From Guyanagaster necrorhizus (Eukaryota; Basidiomycota; Agaricomycetes; Agaricales; Physalacriaceae): DNA of 64,000 bases. A program made the translations under genes and the position numbers. The stretch spans positions 496,001 to 560,000 of the forward strand of contig NW_025064904.1 of the NCBI RefSeq assembly GCF_019112545.1. The letters are read 5' to 3'. Below the pieces are notes generated by a model. That model was given only the letters and a program-made list of their open reading frames with translations. It had not been told where the DNA came from and searched no databases. Of the stretch, positions 21,682-32,590 are shown one piece after another (the stretch's first letter is position 1; the number at the start of each line of letters is the position of its first letter).

Positions 21682-22248
21682 TCACCACAACTCTCGTCTC
21701 TTTGCACGAATGGCCTTCACCAATGCATGTCTTTCGCTCCATTTTTCTCTCTCCAGCTGGTGACCTGCCTCCCGTTTCTTCAGCAAGGATTTGCGTTTCG
21801 AGCTCTTAAGAGCAGCAACGAGGCCGACAAAGGTCTGCGTACAGCCGAACATCTTCGCCAGAGTGCCCCGACTATATTTTTCAGGATTTCCTCTCCTGAG
21901 CTTCTTGATTTTTTCTATATCAGCCTCAGATACACGTTCAGGTTGGAGTCTCTCATTTGGACGAGATAGTGGAGGTAGAGCATTATCCGTAGGCTTGGTT
22001 CTAGGTCGAAGAAGAGGTGAAGCCGGGTTTGTGGTCAACGAAAATGGTGAAGGCGACGTAGGTGGGGGGCGATGGATGAAAGTGAGTTCTTCGTCGGGAA
22101 GGGTAGTCACAGCGGCCTTGGGATTGTTTACCAAAGGATCTGGAGCGCGATATGGCGGTCTTTCCGACGTTCCTGGTTTCGGTCGCGGATACCTGGTAGC
22201 ATAGGAACGCATGAACGACAGGGCCTGTACGCAAAACTGCCGTTGCAT
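21682..22248 (-). CDS. MRPL20: Mitochondrial large ribosomal subunit protein mL58 (MRPL20)
   Basis: Fungal-specific mitoribosomal protein of the MRP-L20 family. Single exon of 188 residues, ATG at 22248. The N-terminus (QALSFMRSYATRYPRPKPG) looks like a presequence followed by the family's RPK/PP linker. The middle has LPPEELTF-like TTLPDEELTFIHRPPPTSP. The C-terminal half is the conserved helical domain: EADIEKIKKLRRGNPEKYS, GTLAKMFGCTQTFVG and a very basic end (KREAGHQLEREKWSERHALVKAIRAKRRELW). Length is normal for the family. Divergent from COQ5, with 127 bp between start codons, so two mitochondrial genes share one promoter region. Confidence 0.9.
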   Translation of the reverse strand: MQRQFCVQALSFMRSYATRYPRPKPGTSERPPYRAPDPLVNNPKAAVTTLPDEELTFIHRPPPTSPSPFSLTTNPASPLLRPRTKPTDNALPPLSRPNERLQPERVSEADIEKIKKLRRGNPEKYSRGTLAKMFGCTQTFVGLVAALKSSKRKSLLKKREAGHQLEREKWSERHALVKAIRAKRRELW

Positions 22249-23381
<1,133 letters not shown>

Positions 23382-23623
23382 CGCGCCGAATAACTCTGGA
23401 CGCGAGTAGCTTCATCCGAAAACGCACTCAACATGTTGCAATTCATTTCATCTGCATCCACGCTTGGAACATGCCGTTCCTGCCAAGCCTTCCAGGCTTT
23501 TCACTGAAGACTAATACTGTAAGTATTTTTTACGTTCGGTGTTGCCATTCTTTCTGTTAGTTGCCGTCACTATAAAATTAAGCACCGAATAGGCCTTGAG
23601 GCTGGCTGGGCCATCACCGAACA

Positions 23624-25668
23624 ATGTCAGAACCAGCCTACCCTCGACAAGGAAACAGCAACGGACGTATCATCGACGAGGAGCATGCTTTGTCCAGGCG
23701 AAATTCTTCATCTAGTAGCAGCTCAAGTTCTTCATCTTCCTCATCTTCTAGCTCAGACTCATCCGACATCTATGGAATGCGAAACTTTCATCTGTTTCCC
23801 CGCAAAGAAAGTCTTGTGCACTTTAAAGATCGTTTCTTGAGGAAAGGGAAGAGGAAAATTGGAGTAATGGAAAGTTTTAGAGCCATCGCATTGTCATCAT
23901 GTGCGTCTGAATAGCATGTATGCCCTGAACATTTCTTGACTTTGTTATTCTTCGCAGGGGTTAACTCTTTCATCGTTTTTATTCCTTTGGCATGGGTAGC
24001 CCACTTTGGAAATACTCACGATGAGCACGAGAACGGAGATGCACAACGCGTATGGCCGTACGGAGTCACATTCACCTGTGAGTGACAGTCAACGGACTCA
24101 GTGTTGAATCATCTTTAAATAACATACGTTTCCACAGTCTGCTTTCTCGCCATTGTGCCGCTGGAAAGACTGTTTGAATACGGAGGAGAACAGATGTCTT
24201 TCTATTGTGGATCGGACCTGGGAGATTTAATCATCATCTCTCTGAATAAGTATGTGTATTCAGGCTACGTTGGTTTCTTCAAACTGACTACATACTGCTA
24301 CAGTGCAGTAGAAGCAACCTTGGCCATATTATTGATGACAAAATGCGAGTGAGTATTATTCAACCACTCTATCCTGTAGAACCATCTAAGTCTACTCAGG
24401 CTGAAGCTCCTCCAGTCGACTATCATTGGTGGGCTCGTTCCCTGTTACGTTGCATCGCTTACATCTAGACAGGTGTCATCGTTCTTCATCTTCTCTTGAT
24501 ACCTGGCACTTCTTTCATCACGGGCGGCGCGCGCGTAATGGAGCAGGACCTTCATCCTCACGTCACGCAGCTCAATCATACATTACTAGCCATTGGGTTG
24601 GTCTAAATAACTCTTAATGCCCACTAAAACGTGTTGACACAAGACAGTGTGCTAGCACTTCTTCTCCCCACAGCGTTCTTTGCGTCAATTGAGGGTGTGG
24701 ACTCGACGAACGTCGTCAATGATGAAACGCGCCATGCATTCCTCCAAATGAGCCGCGGTCTGGCGGTTATTCTCCTCCTTGTGTACATTTGCTCTCGCAT
24801 ATTTTTGCACAATCCACCCGGTGCCAATAATGCAATGAGGTTGCATCCGAATGCTCCCAAGGAGATGGAAGAAAGGGAGGAAGAACTAGTAGAGGAGGAG
24901 CCTGAGGTCAGTCAATGGGTCTGTATCATCATGCTGATCATCACTATCGGTCTGATGGCCGCCACTGCCGAGTGGGTACGTCGAGAACATTCAAGTACGG
25001 TGGTCGTTTGCTTACCATATGCTTGCAGCTGGTTGATAGTATTGAATTTGTGAGAGAAGAATCTAACATTGAACAAGAGTGAGTCATGTAGGAATACCTA
25101 TAGCTCTAGATTGACTATGTGATTAGGTGGTTCGGTCTTATTCTCCTTCCGATTGTATCCTTCTCTGCGGACGGCGCTGTCGCAATGATGTTCTTTGTTC
25201 GATACCTTTGCCGGCACTACTTCGGGAAACCTACACCCCCAAACACAGTAGCCAAAGCTCGAGCCATCGACCTGTCCATCCAGTTCATTCTGTTCTGGAT
25301 GCCATTCATCGTTCTTCTGGCATGGTGGACGGGCAGGCCTTTCTCCCTTCTGTTCGGTGTGTTTTACTTGCCGAGATGGCTGAAGACTAAACTAACGAGT
25401 ACAAAGATACATTTGAGGTCGCATTGACGATTGCGGCCTGTTTCTTGGTGAATTATGTGACCGCAGATGCCAAGACAAACTGGGCTGAAGGATTTGCCAT
25501 GGTATCGTTTTATGTGATGATAGTGAGTCCTGGACCGACTCCCTAGCCTGGTCTGATCTTTGTCTACAGTCATTGGTATCGTGGTTCTACACTGGACAAC
25601 CTGAAATTCGCAACCTCCTGGCTTGTACGAGTGTAGCTGACGCTGTTGCCGGTGGTGGCGCCGAATGA
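23624..25668 (+). CDS. CaCA-superfamily cation/H+ antiporter (vacuolar-type, CAX/VCX-like)
   Basis: Multi-pass exchanger of the Ca2+:cation antiporter superfamily, probably moving Ca2+ or another cation against protons across the vacuolar or another internal membrane. The cytosolic N-terminus has a run of 17 serines (23705-23755), then FKDRFLRKGKRKIGVMESFR before helix 1 (WVNSFIVFIPLAWVAHF). The first exchanger repeat reads DLIIISLNNAVEATLAILL. Others are GGARVMEQDLHPHVTQLNH and LLLPTAFFA. An acidic loop (EREEELVEEEPEVSQW) separates the halves. The second repeat reads LPIVSFSADGAVAMMFFVR, and the end is VADAVAGGGAE with stop TGA at 25668. The second repeat lacks the G-N-x-x-E-H signature of classic CAX proteins. 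About eight introns. The first joins LSS to WVN (23900/23958). Substrate cannot be told from sequence. Confidence 0.8.
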
Positions 25669-25885
25669 TGAAACGACATATCACCGTTTGACCTTCTATA
25701 TGATTCAATGTTCTCCTGTGCTCCTGCAAGAATGGTATTAGCTGAAACTAAGATACAAAGCGCACAACTGTCAACAAGCACAAAGCAATAACCAAATTCT
25801 AGTGTAGGACTAGTTCCACCGGCTATTAGTGATTGAAGAGGAAGGCGACAGGTAAGCAGACGTACAGTATTTGCCACACCCCAAA

Positions 25886-27456
25886 TTACCCCTCCTTCTC
25901 TTTCGAAGCCAATTTGACAGCCAATTTGATTGGCTGGTTTGGCTGTTCAGACGTTCCCCTTCTGATCTTTATGGAAGTGCATAACCCCTCCTTGCTGCCC
26001 TCCTCCTCCAAAGGCAGAGACAACGAGGGCGGTTGATTCACCCTTTGAATGATAGATCCAACAGCGTACTTGACTGTATGCAAGAATCCTTGCTGGATTC
26101 GTGCGTCTGTGACCTTACTGTTTTTTTCGATACCGTTCTGGATGACAAAATTTCCGGGTAAACACCAAGGACGTACACGATGATGAGTCCGTCGAGTGCA
26201 CCATCGCATATCCCTAGTTACGACGGAATTGTATGTGTCGAAGAATACCACACAGCCATAACACGGTGGCGCAGAAGTGCCGAGGTAGGGATATGGCGTT
26301 AGGTCATTATTTTGATTATGATGATATAGAAGTAAGATTGACTCTGGGCAATGTCCTTGCGAAGATGCGGCATCTTCGTGGTTCATTATGGTGTTTAGGA
26401 AGTTGGAAGTGGTCTCGCTCAACCGGCTCTCTACGTCGCCTTTTTCTGTGTCTGTATGTACACTGTCATAGGCGCTGCGAAGACATCTGGATAGGGTTTC
26501 TCGGCTATGGCGCGTGGGACCGATGAAGGGTGGTGGCTGGACAATGATTACTCGGAGTTTCTTTTTAAAAATGGCACATGTTCGAGGTGCGGCAGAGATG
26601 TCGAAGAGAACGTCTATACGCAGTTGAATTTCCATCAACGTGTGTATATATTGGGTAAGGCTGAAGGGCTGTTTATTCTTTCCTTGATGTAGAGTGAGCA
26701 AGCAGTCAACAAATATTCAAGTATTCAGTAACGCGACGTACTTTCGTTCTGGTTGTGATATGTCTCTGATTCCTCAAAACCGACGGCCAAAAATATTTTG
26801 AATGCAGATGGAGAGGTGACAGTGTATAGGGACGTCATGAGTTTGGCCACCAACAACCAGGTGCCGTCAGGTAGCGCCTTGTCTATCCTGCACAGCTCGC
26901 GAAGCATGACGATGATCTCTTGGACCACATCCAAGAAGTCGAGATACTCCTTCTTCGGTGGTGGATCCATTGTACGAGCGTGCTCAGCGACTGCCAGGAA
27001 ATCAGCATGATACTTGCTGACGCGGTGGTAGATCCTCCTAAAGCAACGCCTATACACTAGCCCGCTGAATTCCAACAAAAGCGCGAGGCTTTCTGACAGT
27101 TCCTTGGCCCGCTGGGCACTCGCGAGAATGTCCCAAATAGAGTGAATATATGTCTCCAGTGCCTCCGGAGTAGATTCTCCCCCCGTTGAATTGGTAGCTA
27201 CCCAGACATAGACCGAGTCTGGATGGTGTGAATAGGACACAGCCACAGACTGGCCTTCGGGCTTGTCGACGCACATACACGCGACTGCATCCAACGCTGC
27301 CTTGGAGAACAGCTCGGACCTTTCCTCGGAAATGCGATGCCCAACTACTGCATTCCGACGAACGGATTGCTGAAGAATATCGTGAAGATCAGGTCGGGCA
27401 ACACTGGAAGACAAAGCAGAAAGGATTGACAAAGAGTCTTGTGGTGAAATCTCCAT
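25886..27456 (-). CDS. OTT_1508-like deaminase-fold protein
   Basis: Two exons, 27456-26742 and 26682-25886, joined by a 59-nt intron (GTACGT...CATCAAG), giving an exact frame of 503 residues. The C-terminal half resembles the OTT_1508-like branch of the nucleic-acid/nucleotide deaminase superfamily, frequent in Agaricomycetes and of unknown substrate. The zinc/catalytic features are C350-P-E352 in GHCPESILLLYHH (the H/C-x-E motif) and P378-C379-Y-G-C382 (the PCxxC motif), followed by FFDTYN and a THHRVRPWCLP segment matching the family's TH-x-x-x-x-W-x-LP end. The N-terminal 240 residues are helical, with a Cys/Ser-poor domain also seen ahead of such deaminases. All three expected zinc ligands are present, so it may be active, but on what is unknown. 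The tail after about residue 420 is not conserved-looking. Confidence 0.65.
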
Positions 27457-27920
27457 GAAGACGGGACAATGAAGAGATGAAAATTCGGAGTATTTTTCTC
27501 TGGATTCGACGCCTTGTACGTCAGGAAGAGGGTAAGCGAGCCTAGCACCTTGTGGGGACCCACCACGCGCCGTCCGAGGTCTGTGAACGATGTGACAGCG
27601 TGAAAGAAAGGAAAACCATCAAAAATGGACAAAATGCGGAATCGTCCATGGGTGGGTCGAATGAACGCGAATCCGACACTTCGATTTCCCTGCCTGTTGT
27701 TAAGGAGATGCTCTCGGTGACTGCCGCCGCGATCGCCGGGACGGTCCTTTTCCAGAGCATCCATGTCGCCCCTAGTCGTCTTGGTTTAGATCAAGAATTG
27801 AAGACTTTCTTACACTCAGAGCGTACGTGGAGAAGCAAAACAAACACTTTGAATCTCATTTTGTCTTTCTTCTCCGGTCTTTCGTCCAAACAAACAGCCG
27901 AAATCGATCCGAAGTTCACC
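27457..27920. other. Divergent intergenic region
   Basis: 464 bp between the start codons of the deaminase-fold gene (minus) and the small basic protein (plus). Long frames cross it on both strands, but the plus-strand frame starts at GTG and no frame shows a family signature. I treat it as promoter and 5' UTR sequence. Confidence 0.45.
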
Positions 27921-28242
27921 ATGGGCCGAAGCGCAAAATTCGCTAAACGCATGGTAAGTAGACCTACTTATGTCTCAGGTAGCGAAGCATTTCTTGATTC
28001 CTTCTATCTCGCAGCCGAAGAAACTAAAATCCTCCGCGCTGGCCACTGGCTCTTCAGCGAACAATACGTCTCACGCGCAACAGGTTCAAAATGCTAAAAA
28101 AAGAGCCAGTCTGAAAAGCAAAGCGGTGGATAGGGGAGGAACCAATGAATCGCTGCTTGGAGGTGCAGATTATGTATCATTAATGATGGGGGGACGAAAG
28201 AAAGCTCGTCAGGAGGCTCAGAAGCTACCTAAAGATAGCTAG
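27921..28242 (+). CDS. Small basic protein, function unknown
   Basis: Two short exons, 27921-27953 and 28015-28242, with a 61-nt intron (GTAAGT...CTCGCAG). The product is 86 residues and very basic: MGRSAKFAKRM, then PKKLKSSALATGSS, a KKRASLKSKAVDRGG segment and the C-terminal GGADYVSLMMGGRKKARQEA. The pattern (short, Lys/Arg-rich, a conserved-looking C-terminal block) recalls small nucleolar or ribosome-associated factors, but I cannot name a family. Clean splice sites and retained frame support that it is real. It is convergent with the membrane protein downstream. Confidence 0.6.
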
Positions 28243-28554
28243 ACATGCTTAGTATCCATCAGCTATTCAATTCGCATCAGTGGTAGATGATTGACAAATA
28301 ATTACTACATTTTTTTGGGTCAGTTAATGATGCTCACTTCCAGAAGGTTTTAACCCAGATGAACAAAGTAGAGGAATTGCAACGTATTTTTGTTAATAAA
28401 ATCGAAAAGGCAACCGCGTCTAACTTCAAACCGAACGTGATTAGCCAAGGACCCACTGTGGACGGCACCTGGCTGACCATAAATACATCCTGCCGAAGTG
28501 GCATCAATATATTCGCACTATTGTATGAAAATTCGACGCACCCGACATAGCAAG
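28243..28554. other. Convergent intergenic region
   Basis: 312 bp holding the 3' ends of the small basic protein gene and the membrane protein gene. No supported feature. Confidence 0.5.
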
Positions 28555-30217
28555 TCATTTAGCCAACCCAACAACATTTCCCCAGCTTGAAACAGTATCC
28601 CGGTTACGAATTAATGGAATGCCCTGCAATCTACCGTCGTCGCTCGAAGGTGGTTGTTGTTGCGTCAAAGTTCTGTTCTGAGGAGACGATGGCAGGCCAA
28701 CAGCGACTTGTGGTTGGAGAGGCTTGATGGTAAAGTTGGAAGAGGCATGCGATACATGAGCAGAGACGGTAGAGCTTCGCGTAGTCGCAGGTGCGAAAGG
28801 TGGGATAGCAGAAGACCTAGAATCCTGTGGAGTTTCTGACCGTAAGTAAGCTTTAGTGAGTGCAGACACAGATTGAGGATTGCCGAGGTTGCTAAATGAG
28901 GATTCGGATCGCGCTGCTGGGCTGATAGGTCGAGCGTTGTTTTGGTTCGCGGCCATATTCAACATTCCCTCAATATCCAGAGGGTTCATGCTCGCTGACC
29001 TGTTCATGGGGATGATACCGTCAGACCCACGTCTTGTCTGACCGAGACTGACAATGTCCCATGACTGCCCACTGCCACGAGAGAAGTTGGAAACGGACGG
29101 AGAGTAACTCGCAAGGGCGTAAGGCGGGTCTACAACAATACCGTCTGAATGCTGGAGTTCTGGGGATCCAAAGGGAGAGTAGTCTCCCTTTTCTGTCAGG
29201 TCAAACGAACGTGGTTTGTAGAGGGAATCTGGCACGAAGGGGATGCGACTCAATCGCTGCTTGCGGCGTCGCCTCTCGCGAATGACGAATATAATGGCGA
29301 GAATCGATACCAAACCCACTAGTCCCGACGCTACACCAACGCCAATGACGACATTCCTTCCGAAGTCATAAGAATAGAACAGAAGAGTTCCAGCCTGAAA
29401 TCGACTTACTTTGGCATTGTCGACTGGGTAGTCGCATCGTTGTCTTGACTGCTGGTCCCATTCTTGCTATTTGTGTTATTATTAGAAAGGCAATTCCTTG
29501 ATGTCGTCGCGTCTCCAGTAACTAGAGAACCGAAGGTCAGCGCGGGCAACTGAGGCGAGGATAAGTCCCGAACTCGCCTGTTATCAAAGATGAAGTGTTC
29601 TGCTGATGGGGCCCACTGTCAAATAACAACACGACGTCGTTTTGACGGGAAAAATTCATTGTATAAATGGCCTGTTTAGAGACCGTATTATCGCTGGTCT
29701 GCTGTAGCAAAAAGGATTGTCCCTTTGGCTTCCAAAGTCGGACGGATGGAGCCTCTGGGGTAGCATATTGTACGGTGAAATTACCGCATTGATCCACAGA
29801 TTCATCATAAGTGAACAGGGTTTCCTCATCAGGATTAGAAGGAAGGCAGGCCGTGTTGTCCGAATCCAGGATCCTGAACAAGTCAGACACCTGGGCGGTG
29901 CTGTCTCCGTCCTGGTCATCGAGAGAAGCGATGAATGTCGTGCCGGCCTTCAGTGGGAAAAAGGTAATATAAACTCCGGAGGAGTTTATTGCCAAGTTAG
30001 GTATGGGTATACCGATAGGTGGTGCATTGAGGGGAAGGAGAGTGAGATTAACAGGGATAGAGTCCTCAGGAATGTCGCTCCCCTGGAATGAGATGGAGAC
30101 GGGAGCGCACTGGGTAATGTTATCATTCTCGAAACTGAATTTAAATGTTTTTGCGAGAGCGACCTGCGATCCCAAGGCCGCTACGCCCAGCAGAAAAGCA
30201 AAGGTGACGACCAGCAT
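28555..30217 (-). CDS. Secretory single-pass membrane protein, function unknown
   Basis: Start ATG at 30217. Residues 1-22 are a signal peptide (MLVVTFAFLLGVAALGSQVALA). The luminal/extracellular domain has paired cysteines and several N-glycosylation sequons (NIT, NLT, NSS, NFT, NFS, NTS). It starts KTFKFSFENDNITQCAPVSI, a beginning seen in uncharacterised mushroom membrane proteins. After short introns about 29580-29330 and a Thr/Ser-rich stalk comes one transmembrane helix (VASGLVGLVSILAIIFVI) followed by a stop-transfer cluster RERRRRKQR. The cytosolic tail of about 240 residues is Ser/Pro-rich and probably phosphorylated. It has no enzymatic motif. The topology resembles fungal wall-sensor or glycoprotein receptors, but there is no WSC domain, so the role is open. 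Divergent from BCKDH E1 alpha. Confidence 0.75.
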
Positions 30218-30596
30218 AAGAGAAGATAAAGAGAGAATTAGTTCATGGGGACCGGCCGCCCGAGTCGTGGACTAGCCACAGAGACAACAGGGTAGGAGTG
30301 GTGAGAAACAAACACAGAAATGATGCCGCCAATCAGTCAAGTACGGTAGCACATGACACGCATCGCGACGGATTCGGCAGATCAGAAAGTGCAGAACTAC
30401 ATCATTCATCAAGGAAGAGTATGCATTCTTGTTGATAGATGCAGCTGAGGTAGTTGCTTAAGATAAAAGTGCAGGAAATTCTGAGCCTTTCTGCGGTTCT
30501 TGGGACCAAAATCTTGTTGGCTTTTCTGATTCGGCACGACCGGGCCGAGTGCGATGACGAATGTGGGGAACCTAACTTGGCGGGAAGGAATCAGCT
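30218..30596. other. Divergent intergenic region
   Basis: 379 bp between the membrane protein start (minus) and the E1 alpha start (plus). Promoters of both are expected here. I see no specific motif that can be supported. Confidence 0.45.
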
Positions 30597-32451
30597 ATGT
30601 TCCGGTCGACCACCACAGGAACGTTTTCCGCCCTTAAGCAGTCCAATTTTCTTCCTTTTCGTAACTACAGCCAACTGCGGGAGCGCCTGCCTCGTTCTCA
30701 GTCACCAATAGTTTCTCGACCAGCGTTCTTCAACTCCGTAACGTTCGATGGGCAACAAATTCCGACCTACCGTGTCCTGGACGGTGTTGGCAAGCTTTTG
30801 GACGCGACATTTACAATAGAGGTATAAAAAACCAGCTTTTATCTGTAAATATAATGTATAACCCGTGTTTTGTTGCCTAGATTGATGAACAGCTGGCACG
30901 AAGACTGTAAGTGTGCACACCCTGTTCCTTGTATCATTCGCCGACGTGACAGCAGTTACGAAAACATGCAACTACTACCGGCTCTTGATAACATTTTGTA
31001 CAACGTACAGCGGCAAGGGAAGATCTCATTCTATGTCAGTGTCAGGTAATGCTCATGACACAGTTGTGGATCTGATACATGGCTTCTTTCAGATGACTAC
31101 GGTTTGTTCATAGATCCAGGTGTCATGTTTAGTATCATGTTTATTTCGAATTAGTACGGCGAGGAAGCCACGATAACCGGTGCAGCAGCTGGTCTAGCGA
31201 TGAATGACGAGTAAGTTTCCCCCCCCCCCCATAAGCGCGTTCATACTCGCGTTCTGATGCTCTCCTAGAGTTCTTGGTTAGTCAAAAAAATAAAGTCACT
31301 CTTATCTTCCGCATGTTGACATGCAGACTATAGGACAGTACCGTGAAATGGGTGTCCTGTTGTGGCGCAAATTCGGGATTCAACAAGTCTTTGCCCAGTG
31401 TTTTGGGAATCAAGAAGACATGTCGGGGAAAGGCAGACAAATGCCGGTCGTGAGTACAGGGCAGATATTCCATGCCAATGCTACTCATCTATTTGCAGCA
31501 TTTTGGATCTCCCGAACATCACTTTCATACTATTTCTTCGCCTCTTGCCACACAAATTCCACAAGCAGCGGGCGTTGCCTACGCGCTTCGTCGTATGCGT
31601 TCAGGTGCTGTCGCTGCTTGCTTCTTCGGGGAAGGAGCCGCATCTGAGGGCGGTGGGTTATAATTACGGACAAGCTTCTTGGTCTGATAAATCTTCGGGG
31701 ACAGATTTTCATGCTGGGCTTATGTTAGCCTCCACGATTCCGTCTCCGGTTATATTTATTGTCCGAAATAATGGATTTGCCATCAGTACACCCAGCACAG
31801 AGCAGTACAACGGCGATGGTATTGCTAGTCGAGGACCAGGATATGGCATTGACACCATCCGTGTGGATGGTAACGATGTTCTTGCCGTAATGACTGCTGT
31901 AAAAGAAGCTAGACGGCGTTGCGTAGAGGAAGGGCGTCCCGCCTTGGTTGAGGCGATGACTTACAGGTGTGCCATAGAGCTGAGTTTGTTAATTGACCAT
32001 TGATTCGTTTCTAGAGTAGGACATCATTCTACTTCAGACGATTCATTCGCATATCGTCCGAGATCTGAAGTCGAAGACCGTAAACGCATCGATAATCCCA
32101 TTGTCAGATTTCGGCTCTATATGGAATCCCAAGGATGGTGGAACGCGGAAGCCGAAGAATCTCTGAAGGCAAGATTGAAAGCGGAAGTCATGAAAGAATT
32201 CAAGAGGGCGGAGTCTATGAGCCTCTGTGAAGTTGGAGAACTATTTACTGATGTCTACGGTGGTGAAGTGCCATGGAATATTGTAAGATTTTATGCATGT
32301 GCATGCACCTCCTTTCTCTGATTGTTTTGAACAGAGAGAACAACGCGAAGAATTAGGGAGTCTGTTAAAGAAGTATAGCAAGTCATGGGAGCCATGGCGG
32401 AATCAGCTAGCGAAGTACAAGAATGAAGGTCAGGACATAATGGAGGAATGA
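30597..32451 (+). CDS. BCKDHA: Branched-chain 2-oxoacid dehydrogenase E1 subunit alpha
   Basis: Thiamine-diphosphate-dependent E1 alpha of the mitochondrial branched-chain keto-acid dehydrogenase complex (Leu/Ile/Val breakdown). The N-terminus ([21 protein letters not shown]) fits a presequence. Landmarks: [70 protein letters not shown], the ThDP motif [10 protein letters not shown]...[10 protein letters not shown] (G-E-G to NN), and [17 protein letters not shown], the phosphorylation-loop region with the regulatory Ser context. The end is [13 protein letters not shown]...DIMEE, TGA at 32451. About eight introns. An 8-nt microexon (31269-31276) joins NDE to GQYREM, and the intron before it holds a run of 12 C. 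Complete gene, with all cofactor residues visible. Confidence 0.93.
31219..31230 (+). repeat. C12 homopolymer in an intron of E1 alpha
   Basis: Twelve consecutive C shortly after the donor GTAAGTTT, at 31219-31230, inside the intron 31211-31268. It is intronic, so length changes would not shift the frame. It could affect recognition of the following 8-nt exon. Confidence 0.9.
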
Positions 32452-32590
32452 TAACTATTGCAGCTTGGAATGGAAACTCGTGAAGCTTGTAGCATTATTG
32501 TAGCCCTTAGTATTGCAATCACCCGAACGTTTCTTGTCGTGGCCTGTTATACTAGTACGTGTACAACTAACACCCCGAAATGCCTGTAAC

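Noticed and set aside
27345..28097. Long frames on both strands between the deaminase-fold gene and the small basic protein
   Set aside because: The plus frame starts at GTG and ends out of frame with the real two-exon gene. The minus frame is the 5' side of the deaminase gene.
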